DNA of 64,000 nucleotides from Streptomyces bottropensis ATCC 25435 (GCF_000383595.1 NZ_KB911581.1:4620496-4684495), one strand, 5' to 3'. Numbered from the stretch's first letter, positions 32,072-41,494 are shown. Numbers and translations: made by a program. Notes: generated from the letters alone by a model not told the origin.

Positions 32072-33535
32072 TTGACGGCCAACCCCCCGCCCGCCACCCG
32101 TCCGGGCGGTGTCATCGCGACGCTGGCGCTGGCCGGCATCGTCGCCGCGATCATGCAGACCCTGGTGACCCCGCTCCTCACCGACCTGCCCACGATCCTC
32201 GACACCAGCGCCGCCAACGCCTCCTGGGTCATCACCGCGACTCTGCTGACGGGAGCCGTCTTCGGTCCGATCGGCGGACGCCTCGGCGACCTTCACGGCA
32301 AGCGCCGCATGCTGCTCGTCTGCTGCGCCCCGCTGATCCTCGGCTCCGTGGTGTGCGCGCTGTCCTCGACCGTCGTGCCGATGGTCGTGGGCCGGGGGTT
32401 GCAGGGCATCGGCATGGGCGTGGTGCCGCTCGGCATCAGCCTGTTGCGTGACGTCATCGCGCCGGAGAAGCTCAGTGGCTCCATCGCCCTGGTCAGCGCA
32501 TCCCTGGGCATCGGTGCCGGTCTCGGCCTGCCGATCGCCGCCGCGGTCGCCCAGTACGCCAGCTGGCGCGTGCTGTTCTGGGGCGCCGCCGGGCTGGCCG
32601 TCGCCGTCACCGCCATGATCTGGTTCCTGGTTCCCGAGACCCCCGCCGGGGCCCGGGGGCAGCGCTTCGACTTCGTCGGCGCCCTCGCCCTCGGCGGCGG
32701 TGTGGTGTGCCTGCTGCTCGCGGTGTCCAAGGGGGCGGACTGGGGCTGGGGCTCCGCGACCACTCTCGGTCTGTTCGCCGGAGCAGTCGCCCTGCTGGTC
32801 TTCTGGGGCGTGTGGGAACTGCGCACCCGCGAGCCGCTGGTCGACCTGCGGACCACCGCCCACCCACGCGTGCTGCTCACCAATGTCGCCTCCGTCCTCG
32901 TCGGCTTCGGCATGTACGCGCAGTCGCTGATCACTCCGCAGCTGCTGCGACTGCCCGAGGCCACCGGCTACGGTCTGGGCCAGTCGATGCTGGCCATGGC
33001 GCTGTGGATGGCCCCGGCCGGGCTGATGATGATGGCGCTCTCTCCGCTCGGCGGAAAACTCACCAACGCCCGCGGGCCCAAGTTCACGCTGGTCACCGGG
33101 TCCTTGGTGATCGGCACTGGCTACGGCCTCACGCTCGTGCTGATGGGCTCCACCTGGGGTCTGCTGATCGTCTCCCTCGTCGTCAGCTCCGGCGTCGGCC
33201 TCGCGTACGGCGCCATGCCCGCGCTGATCATGAGCGCGGTGCCGTTGTCCGGGACGGCCTCCGCCAACAGCTTCAACACCCTGATGCGCGCCCTCGGCAC
33301 CTCCACCGCGGCCGCCGTGGTCGGTGTGGTCCTTGCCCAGATGACCACCACGCTCGGCGGCTTCAGCCTCCCCTCGGAGGACGGCTTCCGCACCGGCCTG
33401 CTGATCGGCTGCGGCGCCGCGCTGCTCGCCGCCGCGGTCGCCGCGTTCATTCCCGCCGCCCGGGTGACCACCACCGACCCGGGCCCCGAGGAGCGGGAAC
33501 CGAACGCGGCGCAGGCTCCGGCTCCGGCCGCGTAG
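32072..33535 (+). CDS. MFS drug/proton antiporter (DHA2-like, 14-helix type)
   Basis: The 487-residue protein has about 14 membrane helices. Motif A is visible after helix 2 (GGRLGDLHGKRRMLL), and motif C-like glycines appear in helix 5 (ASLGIGAGLGLPIAAAV). It probably exports toxic compounds using the proton gradient. TTG 32072 is chosen because GGAGG lies 6 bases upstream. The divergent MarR gene and the intervening TGCA cluster suggest ligand-induced expression. Confidence 0.9.
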   Translation: MTANPPPATRPGGVIATLALAGIVAAIMQTLVTPLLTDLPTILDTSAANASWVITATLLTGAVFGPIGGRLGDLHGKRRMLLVCCAPLILGSVVCALSSTVVPMVVGRGLQGIGMGVVPLGISLLRDVIAPEKLSGSIALVSASLGIGAGLGLPIAAAVAQYASWRVLFWGAAGLAVAVTAMIWFLVPETPAGARGQRFDFVGALALGGGVVCLLLAVSKGADWGWGSATTLGLFAGAVALLVFWGVWELRTREPLVDLRTTAHPRVLLTNVASVLVGFGMYAQSLITPQLLRLPEATGYGLGQSMLAMALWMAPAGLMMMALSPLGGKLTNARGPKFTLVTGSLVIGTGYGLTLVLMGSTWGLLIVSLVVSSGVGLAYGAMPALIMSAVPLSGTASANSFNTLMRALGTSTAAAVVGVVLAQMTTTLGGFSLPSEDGFRTGLLIGCGAALLAAAVAAFIPAARVTTTDPGPEEREPNAAQAPAPAA

Positions 33536-33613
33536 CACCTCCGCGGAAGCCCTCGGCTCGACCGGGTGGGACCATGCGCCTCCCGAGGCGGGCGATGAGG
33601 TCATGCCCGGAAC

Positions 33614-33633
33614 GCGTAACCGATGAGTTACGC
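33614..33633. promoter_or_regulatory. ArsR operator candidate overlapping a leaderless promoter
   Basis: GCGTAAC (33614-33620) and GTTACGC (33627-33633) are perfect inverted arms with a 6-base spacer. The right arm overlaps TACGCT (33629-33634), which ends 6 bases before GTG 33641. Binding here would block transcription, as in autoregulated ArsR-type genes. Confidence 0.6.
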
Positions 33634-33640
33634 TTCTGGG

Positions 33641-34033
33641 GTGGATGAACTCAGCGAGGTGGCCCAGGCCGTCGCCGATCCGGTGCGCCGGGAGATCCTG
33701 CTCATGTTGCGCCACACCCCACTGACGGCGGGCGAGATCGCGAGCAGATTCCCCATCAGCAGGCCGGCGGTGAGCCGTCACCTGCGCGTGCTGCGTGAGG
33801 CCGGTCTGGCCGTGGACGAGCAGATCGGGCGCCACCGCCGGTACTCGCTCGTGCGCGCCCCGCTGGGCCCACTCGCGGCGTGGCTCGCCCTGTTCGACAG
33901 CCGGCAGCCCGGCTGGTCGCAGCGTCTCGCGGCACTGGAGACCGAGGTCCACCGGACCCGCAGGGACCGCAGACGTGCCGAGCCGGGCCCCGCATCGCCC
34001 ACCGCGCCCCACCCCAGGGAGGAAACGGCATGA
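33641..34033 (+). CDS. ArsR-family transcriptional regulator
   Basis: The 130-residue protein has a winged helix (PLTAGEIASRFPISRPAVSRHLRVLREAGL) and a wing (GRHRRYSLVRAPLGPLAAWL). No metal-binding Cys cluster is visible. This subtype typically pairs with SRPBCC proteins, and here the next gene overlaps by ATGA. GTG 33641 is chosen because ATG 33623 lies inside the operator dyad. Confidence 0.88.
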   Translation: MDELSEVAQAVADPVRREILLMLRHTPLTAGEIASRFPISRPAVSRHLRVLREAGLAVDEQIGRHRRYSLVRAPLGPLAAWLALFDSRQPGWSQRLAALETEVHRTRRDRRRAEPGPASPTAPHPREETA

Positions 34034-34521
34034 CCCTCGAACCGACCGGGCAGCTCGTGCCCACGCCGTCCGGACACGACCTCGTCCTCACCCGCACCTA
34101 CTCCGCCCCCGCGCGCGACGTCTGGGCGAGCGTCACCGAACCGGAGCGCACCGCCCGTTGGTTCGGCCCCTGGCGCGGCGAAGCCGCGCCGGGCCGCACC
34201 GTCGAGGTGCAGATGGCCTTCGAGGAGTCGGCGCCCTGGTGCCCGATCCGCATCGAAGCCTGCGAGCCGCCGCACCGTCTCGCCGTCTCGATGGACGACG
34301 AGGCAGGCTCCTGGTCGCTGGAGCTGCTGCTGACCGAGACGGAAGGCGCCACCGAACTCCGGCTGATCCACCATCTCGCCTCCCCGGAGGCCGTCGGCTC
34401 GATCGGCCCCGGATGGGACTACTACCTGGACATGCTCACCGCCGCACGCCGGGGCGGGCCCCGGCCCGACTTCGAGGACTACTACCCGGCGCAGAAGGCG
34501 TACTACGAGTCCCTCGCCTGA
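34030..34521 (+). CDS. SRPBCC (AHSA1-like) domain protein
   Basis: A 163-residue START-like ligand-binding fold. It begins VLTRTYSAPARDVWASVTEPERTARWFGPW, the hallmark of the AHSA1 subfamily, and ends with HHLASPEAVGSIGPGWDYYLDML. The ligand is unknown. It overlaps the ArsR stop by ATGA and has an AGGGAGGAAA site, so the two are translationally coupled. Confidence 0.9.
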   Translation: MTLEPTGQLVPTPSGHDLVLTRTYSAPARDVWASVTEPERTARWFGPWRGEAAPGRTVEVQMAFEESAPWCPIRIEACEPPHRLAVSMDDEAGSWSLELLLTETEGATELRLIHHLASPEAVGSIGPGWDYYLDMLTAARRGGPRPDFEDYYPAQKAYYESLA

Positions 34522-34534
34522 GACGTCGTCGGCA

Positions 34535-35215
34535 TCATCGACCCCACTGCTCCAGCGGCCGGACGGTGATCGACCACGGGCCGTCGGAGCGGGCGTGGAT
34601 GAGGCAGGGGCCGGCCAGGGGGGCCTCGCCGTGCCAGGGGCCCACGTGGTTGGCCAGTTCGTCGAGGAAGGCGGTGCCGTCGGGCTCGAAGGTGTCGACG
34701 AGGAAGTAGCCGCCGTCCTCGGACCGCGGATCGCCCTCGTACCGGAGGGTGGCGATCCCCGGGCCACCGGTGTGGCGCAGTACGTCCGAGGCGGGACGTA
34801 CGGTGCGGCCCTCGCAGGGGAGCGCGCTCGACACCGGGCTCACGTCGACCGCCCACGGTCCGTCCGCCTGGATCCGCAGCGCCCGCACCGGCCGGTCGTC
34901 GGCGTTCACCAGGGCACGGCACGAGAAGGGCCCGTCGGTGTAGACGAGTTGGCTCTGGGAGTGCAGCCGCCCGTCCAGCGCGTCCACGACGAAGTGCCCG
35001 GCCCCCGTGTGCGTGATGTCGAGGATGACCGGGCCCCTCCCGGTGGTCAGCCGGGTGACCTGGTCGCCCACGCCGCCGATCCGCTGGAGCGGCGGGCCGC
35101 CCGCGGTGAGCGGCGGGGGTGCTTGCCGAGGGGGTTCGTCGCTCTTGCCGGGCCCGGTCGACAGCGGTGCCACGACTGCCTGTTGTCCGGCACGCTCGCG
35201 CTGGAACCACTTCAT
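34535..35215 (-). CDS. Hypothetical protein with two beta-rich repeats
   Basis: No family name is recognised. Two similar units appear, each ending in a GPW strand: one around GPVILDITHTGAGHFVVD and GPWAVDVSPV, the other around GIATLRYEGDPRSEDGGYFL and GPWSITVRPLEQW. This suggests a duplicated beta-sandwich. There is no signal peptide. ATG 35215 begins MKWFQRERAG, a start often seen in Streptomyces cytosolic beta proteins. It is convergent with the SRPBCC gene. Confidence 0.75.
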   Translation of the reverse strand: MKWFQRERAGQQAVVAPLSTGPGKSDEPPRQAPPPLTAGGPPLQRIGGVGDQVTRLTTGRGPVILDITHTGAGHFVVDALDGRLHSQSQLVYTDGPFSCRALVNADDRPVRALRIQADGPWAVDVSPVSSALPCEGRTVRPASDVLRHTGGPGIATLRYEGDPRSEDGGYFLVDTFEPDGTAFLDELANHVGPWHGEAPLAGPCLIHARSDGPWSITVRPLEQWGR

Positions 35216-35388
35216 CTCGCGCCCCCTGACGACGTCTGCGCACAGTATTGGGCGTCCGACTCTCCGCGTACACAACTCCGGTGACTTCCCGTGCGGCCCG
35301 GGGCCCCGACCACACATGGCGGGAGCCTGGGGGCTCGGTGGGGGAAATCCGGGTGCGCTCGTCTTCGACCTGAGGCCACCCTTGCCCG

Positions 35389-35880
35389 GTGCCCGAGCTG
35401 CGGTGGGATGACGTGAAGGCCTTCTTCGACCTTGAGTGGGAGGGATATCTGCCGGACGTGTGGGTCACGGGAACCACGGTCCAGGACTGGCAGACGGTGC
35501 TCGATCTGATCGTTTCGAGTGGCTGGCGGAGTGAGTACTCCGCAGGCGGGGTGATCATGCCGCTGCCACGGGCCGAAGAGGTGTTCTCGCGGCCCGCTGA
35601 TGCCGGGTGCGCGGATCTGTGGGTCTGGCCGGTGCCGGATGTCCTGGCGATCTTCCGGTTGGAGTCGGCGGACGAGATCGGTTTCGACGTGGACCTGCGG
35701 GAGTTGCGAGGGCAGGAACGACTGGAGCTCCTGAGCGGACTTCTCTGTGCGATCGGGCGCCGACTGGGCAAGCCGGTGGTGCTGATGTCCGAGGGCGACC
35801 GAGACCAGGGGCATCCGGTACTGGGCTTCGACGTCGCGTCCGACCGGGTGCTGTTGCTGGCAGAACCGCGGATCGGCTGA
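35389..35880 (+). CDS. Hypothetical protein, 163 residues
   Basis: No family is recognised. The product is mixed alpha-beta and Trp-rich (VTGTTVQDWQTVLDLIVSSGW, ADLWVWPVPDVLAIFRLES). The pattern resembles small standalone Streptomyces proteins with immunity-like folds, but no toxin gene is adjacent and I make no functional claim. The GTG 35389 start has a weak ribosome binding site. Confidence 0.65.
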   Translation: MPELRWDDVKAFFDLEWEGYLPDVWVTGTTVQDWQTVLDLIVSSGWRSEYSAGGVIMPLPRAEEVFSRPADAGCADLWVWPVPDVLAIFRLESADEIGFDVDLRELRGQERLELLSGLLCAIGRRLGKPVVLMSEGDRDQGHPVLGFDVASDRVLLLAEPRIG

Positions 35881-36082
35881 CGAGTTGCGGGCGCGGGCGA
35901 TCCGATTGAGCCGGACAAGGCGACGGGGCACGACCTGCCCCGAGCACGCCGCGCCGAAGCAGCCGTACGGGCCGGCGACGACGGCGCCGCCGACCCTCGA
36001 ACCGGCTGTCCGTCAGTGGCCGCCGTTCGCTCTTCCCCGGACCGATGGGCCGCGATCCCGTAGCCCAAGCCCCCTCACCCCG

Positions 36083-37645
36083 TCAGTACGTGTCCTCACC
36101 CTCGACGAACGTCCGCACTACCTCGATCTCCCCGATGCGTGACACCTCCACCCGGCGTGGATCGTCGCCCAGCACCACGAGGTCGGCCCGCTTGCCGGGG
36201 GTGAGGGTGCCGGCGTCGCTCTCCCAGCGGCAGGCGCGTGCCGCCTCGATCGTGTACGCGCGCAGGGCCTCCTCGACGGTGACCGCCTCGTCCGCGCCGA
36301 TGAGGCGGCCGGACTCCGAGGCCCGCTCCACCATGAACCGGATCGCCCGCAGCGGGGCGCCGTCCGCGACCGGGCGGTCCGAGCTGCCGGCGACCCGGAC
36401 GCCGTGGTCGAGGAAGCCCCGGCCCCGGTACAGCCAGCCGGCCCGGTCCTCGCCCATGATCGTGGCGTAGTCGTCGCCGTAGTGGCGCAGGAAGTTCGGC
36501 TGGATGACGACGGTGACGCCGAGCGCGGCCAGGCGGGGGAGCTGGTCGGGGCGGACCAGGCCCGCGTGCTCGACACGGTGGCGTGCCTCCGGGCGGGGGC
36601 TCAGCTTCTGTGCCTTCTCCAGCGCGTCCAGGGCCACGTCGAGGGCCCGGTCGCCGATCGCGTGCACCGCGAGCTGCCAGCCGGCGAGATGGCCCTCCAC
36701 GATCGTGCTCTCCAGCACCTCGGGCTCGTGCATGAGCTGCCCGGAACCCTCGGTGCCCAGATAGGGGCTGGTGAGCGCCGCCGTACGGGCCATCATGCCG
36801 CCGTCGGTGAAGATCTTGAGTGCGCCCAGGGAGAGCGCGCCGTCCCCGAAGCCCGTGCGCAGACCGAGGTCGATCGCCCGGCTCGTGGTGTCCTCGGCGG
36901 CCGCGCCGACCGGCCGCAGCGCGTCGGCGGCCACCATCAGCCGTACCCGCACCGGCAGTCGGCCCGACTCGTGGGCCAGCTGGTAGGCGGCGCCCTCGAT
37001 GGGGCTGTGTCCGAACAGCCGGGCCCCGACCCCCGCCTCGGCGCACCCCGTGATGCCCTCGGAGCGGCAGGCGCGCGCCGCGTGCTCGACCGCCGAGGCC
37101 AGTTCGGTGAGCGAGTGCGGTGGCCGGGTCGCGAGCGCGGCCCCCATGGCGCCCTCCGCGAGGAAACCGTCGGGCCGCGCGACCTGCGCGGGCAGACCGT
37201 TCAGCACCGCCGAGTTGACCAGGCAGGCGTGTCCGGACAGATGGCCCAGGGACACCCTGCGCCCGGCGCTGACGGCGTCCAGATCGCTCGCCGTCAGCGG
37301 GCGGTCGAGGGTGCGCTGGTCGTAGCCGCCGAAGTCCACCCAGCCGCCGACGGGGGCCGCGGCGACCGCGTCCGCCACCACGCGGAGCACGTCGTCGACG
37401 CGACGGCTCGGCGCGACACTGGGCGCCGCCGCCTTCAGGCCCGTCCATGCCAGGTGCACATGGGCGTCGATGAAGCCGGGAAGCAGCGTGGCGCCGTCCA
37501 GGTCCAGCGCGCGCCGCGCCGGGAGCCCCGCCACGTCCTCGTCCAGGCCGACGATCCGCCCCCGCCAGATGCCGAGTTCCCGGGCGGCGGGGCGGTCCGG
37601 GTCCATCGTGATGATGTGGGCGTTGGTGATCCGGGTGCTGAGCAC
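36083..37645 (-). CDS. Amidohydrolase (YtcJ-like, amidohydrolase 3 type)
   Basis: The 520-residue protein has the amidohydrolase barrel with first metal ligands in LLPGFIDAHVHLAW, later His ligands in LAVHAIGDRALDVAL and ARHRVEHAGLV, and the catalytic Asp region in VAGSSDRPV. The C-terminal composite beta-sandwich ends GTLTPGKRADLVVLGDDP. Members hydrolyse cyclic or acyclic amides; the substrate is unknown. GTG 37645 has GAAGGAC upstream. It is divergent from the siderophore operon; the iron box lies nearer the siderophore side. Confidence 0.87.
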   Translation of the reverse strand: MLSTRITNAHIITMDPDRPAARELGIWRGRIVGLDEDVAGLPARRALDLDGATLLPGFIDAHVHLAWTGLKAAAPSVAPSRRVDDVLRVVADAVAAAPVGGWVDFGGYDQRTLDRPLTASDLDAVSAGRRVSLGHLSGHACLVNSAVLNGLPAQVARPDGFLAEGAMGAALATRPPHSLTELASAVEHAARACRSEGITGCAEAGVGARLFGHSPIEGAAYQLAHESGRLPVRVRLMVAADALRPVGAAAEDTTSRAIDLGLRTGFGDGALSLGALKIFTDGGMMARTAALTSPYLGTEGSGQLMHEPEVLESTIVEGHLAGWQLAVHAIGDRALDVALDALEKAQKLSPRPEARHRVEHAGLVRPDQLPRLAALGVTVVIQPNFLRHYGDDYATIMGEDRAGWLYRGRGFLDHGVRVAGSSDRPVADGAPLRAIRFMVERASESGRLIGADEAVTVEEALRAYTIEAARACRWESDAGTLTPGKRADLVVLGDDPRRVEVSRIGEIEVVRTFVEGEDTY

Positions 37646-37808
37646 GGACAGGTCCTTCCGGTCGGGGCGGTCGCCCGGTTCGTGGTCTCGTCTCGGTGAA
37701 CTGGCCCGCAGAGTGAGCAAGTCGGCGTGTCAGTCGGATGACGCACGGGCCTCGGGGAAGCGCGTTCAGGTCTCGAAGACGTCTCGGGGCTGGTCACGGG
37801 AAGGCACA

Positions 37809-37827
37809 TGTAGTTAGCCTTACCTAA
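37809..37827. promoter_or_regulatory. Iron box (DmdR/IdeR-type) before the ABC/lipoprotein operon
   Basis: TGTAGTTAGCCTTACCTAA matches the iron-box consensus TWAGGTWAGSCTWACCTWA at 16 of 19 positions. It lies 47 bases before GTG 37875. In Streptomyces, Fe-loaded DmdR1 binds such boxes and represses siderophore genes, so the operon should be induced by iron starvation. Confidence 0.8.
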
Positions 37828-37874
37828 GTTTCTTGTACTTCTTCTGTGTAGGCGAAACCGGTCCGGAGGGGCAC

Positions 37875-39629
37875 GTGAGGAAGGCGGACCCGCCGGGACG
37901 GAACGTCCTGTGGCGCGCGGTCGGCGGACAGCGTCGGGATGTCCTGGTGGGCGCGGTCCTCGGGATGGGCCACCAGACGGGCGAGGCCCTGGTGCCGGTG
38001 CTCATCGGACTGGCCATCGAGCGCGGAGTCGTGGACGGCGACGTCCCCGGACTGTTGCTGTGGCTCGCCGTTCTCGCCGTCGTGTACGTCGGACTCTCCT
38101 TCAGCTTCCGCTTCAGCGCGAGGGCGGGTGAGCGCGCCGCCGTCACGGCCGCCCACCACCTCAGGACCGAACTCGTCGGCCGCGTCCTGGCCTCCGAGGG
38201 CGGTGCCGAGGAGGGGCGGCTGCCGGGCGAGCTGACGAACATCGCCACCGAGGACGCCAAACGCGTCGGTGCCGTCGCCATGGCCCTCATTGTCGCCTTC
38301 GCGGCCACCGCGGGTCTCGTGGTCGGCGCGGTCGCGCTGCTGCGGGTCTCCCTCGCCCTGGGACTGCTCGTCCTCCTCGGCACCCCGCTGCTGCTGTGGC
38401 TGGGACATCTGCTGAGCAAGCCCCTGGAACGGCGCAGCGAGACCGAACAGGAACGTGCCGCGCAGGCCTCCGGCGTCGCCGCCGACCTGGTGGCCGGACT
38501 GCGCGTCCTCAAAGGCATCGGAGCCGAGCGGGCGGCTGTCTCCCGTTACCGGCGTGTCAGCCAGGACTCCCTCGCCGCGACCCTGCGCGCCGCCCGCGCC
38601 GAGGCCTGGCAGAACGGTGTCGTCACCATCCTCACCGGCGCCTTCATCGCCCTGGTCGCCCTCGTCGGCGGACGCCTCGCCGCGCGCGGTGACATCGGCC
38701 TCGGCGAACTCGTCTCCTCCGTCGGGCTCGCCCTGTTCCTCGTCGGCCCGCTCGGCGAATTCGCCTGGGTCAACGCCGAACTGGCCCAGGGCCGCGCCTC
38801 CGCCGCCCGGATCGCGGAGGTGCTCGAAGCCCCCGGTGACGTGTCCGACGCCCCCTCCGCCGACGGCCTCCCCGCGGACGGCGTCGAGGGACGGCTGACG
38901 CTGCGCGCCCTCACGTACGGCACCCTGCGCGGCCTCGACCTCGACATCGCCCCCGGCGAGATCGTCGGCATCGCCACCACCGACCCCGCCGACGCCGCCG
39001 CCCTGCTCCGCGTCCTCGGCCGCCGCGTCGACCCCGTCGAGGGCGCCGTGGAACTCGACGGCACGGCACTGTCCTCGCTGGGCCTGGCCGACGTACGCGC
39101 GGCGATCCTCGTCGCCGAGCACGACGCGGACCTGTTCGAGGGGACGGTCCTCGACAACATCACGGCGGCGGTCGGCGCCCCCGCACCGGCCGCACCGGCG
39201 ACGCTTCCTTCGGCGCGGGCCACCGCCGACTCACCCCGCGTCACCGCCGTGATGGTGGCCTCCGGCACCGACGAGGTCGCCCGCGCGCTGCCCCACGGCG
39301 TGGACACGCCCGTCACCGCACGCGGCCGTTCGCTCTCCGGCGGCCAGCGTCAGCGCGTCGCCCTGGCCCGCGCCCTGGCCGCCGACGCGCCCGTCCTCGT
39401 CGTGCACGAGCCCGCGACCGCCGTCGACGCCGTCACCGAGTCCCGGATCGCCGCCGGGATCAGGGACGTCCGCGGCGCACGCACCACGCTCCTGGTGACC
39501 AACAGCCCGGCCCTGCTCGCCGTCACCGACCGCGCGGTCCTCCTCCGCGACGGCCGGATCACCGCGACCGGCCACCACGAGCGCCTCGTCCACGCGTGCG
39601 CCGACTACCGTACGGCGGTACTCACATGA
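37875..39629 (+). CDS. ABC transporter half, exporter fold, degenerate nucleotide-binding site
   Basis: The 584-residue protein has six N-terminal membrane helices and a C-terminal ATPase domain. The signature LSGGQRQR is intact at about residue 486. The Walker A region reads GIATTDPADAAALL with no GxxGxGK, Walker B has His for Asp (VLVVHEPATAVD), and the H-loop has VTNSPA with no His. It overlaps the next gene by ATGA and should pair with it as a heterodimer. GTG 37875 follows GGAGGG; a TTG at 37833 overlaps the promoter. The cluster suggests siderophore transport: export is likely, IrtAB/YbtPQ-like uptake is possible. Confidence 0.9.
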   Translation: MRKADPPGRNVLWRAVGGQRRDVLVGAVLGMGHQTGEALVPVLIGLAIERGVVDGDVPGLLLWLAVLAVVYVGLSFSFRFSARAGERAAVTAAHHLRTELVGRVLASEGGAEEGRLPGELTNIATEDAKRVGAVAMALIVAFAATAGLVVGAVALLRVSLALGLLVLLGTPLLLWLGHLLSKPLERRSETEQERAAQASGVAADLVAGLRVLKGIGAERAAVSRYRRVSQDSLAATLRAARAEAWQNGVVTILTGAFIALVALVGGRLAARGDIGLGELVSSVGLALFLVGPLGEFAWVNAELAQGRASAARIAEVLEAPGDVSDAPSADGLPADGVEGRLTLRALTYGTLRGLDLDIAPGEIVGIATTDPADAAALLRVLGRRVDPVEGAVELDGTALSSLGLADVRAAILVAEHDADLFEGTVLDNITAAVGAPAPAAPATLPSARATADSPRVTAVMVASGTDEVARALPHGVDTPVTARGRSLSGGQRQRVALARALAADAPVLVVHEPATAVDAVTESRIAAGIRDVRGARTTLLVTNSPALLAVTDRAVLLRDGRITATGHHERLVHACADYRTAVLT

Positions 39630-41494
39630 CCGAGCCATCCGACGACGTCGAAGCCTCTCCCCGCGACGACGACCGCACCGGACCCGAACTGCTGCCCGTC
39701 GCCACACCCGCCCGCACCCGCGCCGCCGTCGCCGAACTGCTGCGCCCGCAACGGCGACTGGCGCTGTCCGCCTTCACCGTCATGCTCGCCTCCACCGCCG
39801 TCGGCCTGCTCGTCCAGCCCCTGCTGGGCCGGATCGTCGACCTGGCCGCCGACCGCGGGTCCGCCGACGCCATCACGGTCACGGCCACTCTCCTGGTGGC
39901 CGTCGCCGTGGTCCAGGGCGTCACCGTCGGGTTCGGGCTGTCGCAGATCGCCCGGCTGGGCGAGACGACCCTGGCCCGGCTGCGCGAACGCTTCGTCGAA
40001 CGGGCCCTCGCGCTCCCGCTGGAGCGCGTCGAGAAGGCCGGCGCCGGCGACCTGACCGCCCGGGTCACCGCCGACGTCTCCCTCATCGCCGACGCCGTCC
40101 GCAACGCGCTGCCCGCGCTGGGCGGGTCCCTGCTCACCATCGTCCTCACCCTCGGCGCCATGGCCCTGCTCGACTGGCGGTTCCTGCTGGCCGCGCTGCT
40201 CGCGGTCCCCGTCCAGGCGGCCACCGCACGCTGGTACGTCAGCCGCGCCATCCCGCTCTACGCAGAGCAGCGGGTGGCCGCCGGCGCCCAACAACAGCAG
40301 ATGCTGGACACCCTCGGCGGCAGCTCCACCGTGCGGGCGTTCCGGCTGGACCGCGAGCACACCGAGCGGGTCACCGAACGCTCCTTGTCCGTGGTGGCGC
40401 TGACGATGCGGGGCGTACGGCTCGTCCTCGGCTTCTACAGCCGACTGCACATCGCCGAGTACATCGGTCTCGCCGCCGTCCTGGTCACCGGCTACTGGCT
40501 GGTCCGCGACGGCTCGGCCAGCATCGGTACGGCGACCGCCGCGGCCCTGTACTTCCACAACCTCTTCGGCCCCGTCAACGCGGCTCTGGCCCTCCTCGAC
40601 GACGCCCAGTCGGCCACGGCGGGCCTCGCCCGGCTCGTCGGCGTCACCGACGAGCCCGTGCCCCCGGCGCCGGCGCACACCGTGCGGACCGGCGGCGCCG
40701 ACGTCACCGTCCGCGGTCTCGGCCACGCCTACCGGCCCGGCCACCCCGTCCTGCACGACATCGACCTGACCATCCGCCACGGCGAACGCGTGGCCCTCGT
40801 CGGCGCCAGCGGAGCCGGCAAGACCACCCTGGCCAAGCTCGTCGCGGGCATCCAGCCCCCCACCACCGGCAGCGTCCTGGTCGGCGGCATCCCACCCACC
40901 GAACTCGGCTCCGCGGCCTCCCGCACGATCGCCCTGATCACCCAGGAGACCCATGTCTTCGCGGGCCCTCTCGCCGACGACCTGCGGCTCGCCAAACCCG
41001 ACGCCGGCGACGACGAACTGCGTGCCGCCCTCGACCGCGTCGACGCCCTCGCCTGGGCCGAGGCGCTGCCCGACGGGCTCGCCACGGTCGTCGGCGACGG
41101 CGGCCACCGGCTCAGCGGCGAACGGACCCAGGCCCTCGCCCTGGCCCGGCTGATCCTCGCCGACCCGCCGCTGGTGATCCTCGACGAGGCCACCGCCGAG
41201 GCAGGCAGCGCCGGCGCGCGCACGCTGGAGAAGGCGGTCGCCCGCGCGGTGGACGGCCGGACCGCGCTGATCGTCGCCCACCGCCTCAGCCAGGCCGCCA
41301 CCGCCGACCGGGTCGTCGTCATGGAGGCCGGCCGGGTGGTCGAGAGCGGCACCCACGACGAACTCCACGCCGCGCGGGGCCCCTACGCCGCCCTCTGGTC
41401 GGCCTGGTCCGACGCCCGCGACACCGGCCCCCGGCCGGCCTCCGAGACCCCCACACGTACCGCTCCGCAGAACCCCGAACCGAAGGACCTCTGA
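39626..41494 (+). CDS. ABC transporter half, exporter fold, intact Walker motifs
   Basis: The 622-residue partner of the preceding gene has six membrane helices and an ATPase domain with intact Walker A (GASGAGKTT, about 395-403), Walker B (LVILDEATAE) and H-loop His (IVAHRLS). Its signature is altered to LSGER. The two halves are complementary: this Walker pair with the partner's LSGGQ gives one good ATP site, and the other site is degenerate. It overlaps both flanking genes (ATGA upstream, one base downstream), so translation is coupled. Confidence 0.92.
   Translation: MTEPSDDVEASPRDDDRTGPELLPVATPARTRAAVAELLRPQRRLALSAFTVMLASTAVGLLVQPLLGRIVDLAADRGSADAITVTATLLVAVAVVQGVTVGFGLSQIARLGETTLARLRERFVERALALPLERVEKAGAGDLTARVTADVSLIADAVRNALPALGGSLLTIVLTLGAMALLDWRFLLAALLAVPVQAATARWYVSRAIPLYAEQRVAAGAQQQQMLDTLGGSSTVRAFRLDREHTERVTERSLSVVALTMRGVRLVLGFYSRLHIAEYIGLAAVLVTGYWLVRDGSASIGTATAAALYFHNLFGPVNAALALLDDAQSATAGLARLVGVTDEPVPPAPAHTVRTGGADVTVRGLGHAYRPGHPVLHDIDLTIRHGERVALVGASGAGKTTLAKLVAGIQPPTTGSVLVGGIPPTELGSAASRTIALITQETHVFAGPLADDLRLAKPDAGDDELRAALDRVDALAWAEALPDGLATVVGDGGHRLSGERTQALALARLILADPPLVILDEATAEAGSAGARTLEKAVARAVDGRTALIVAHRLSQAATADRVVVMEAGRVVESGTHDELHAARGPYAALWSAWSDARDTGPRPASETPTRTAPQNPEPKDL

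Noticed and set aside
31967..34012. 681-codon minus-strand frame opposite the MFS and ArsR genes
   Set aside because: It is Gly/Glu/His-rich and low-complexity with no motif, and the plus-strand MFS and ArsR proteins are unmistakable.
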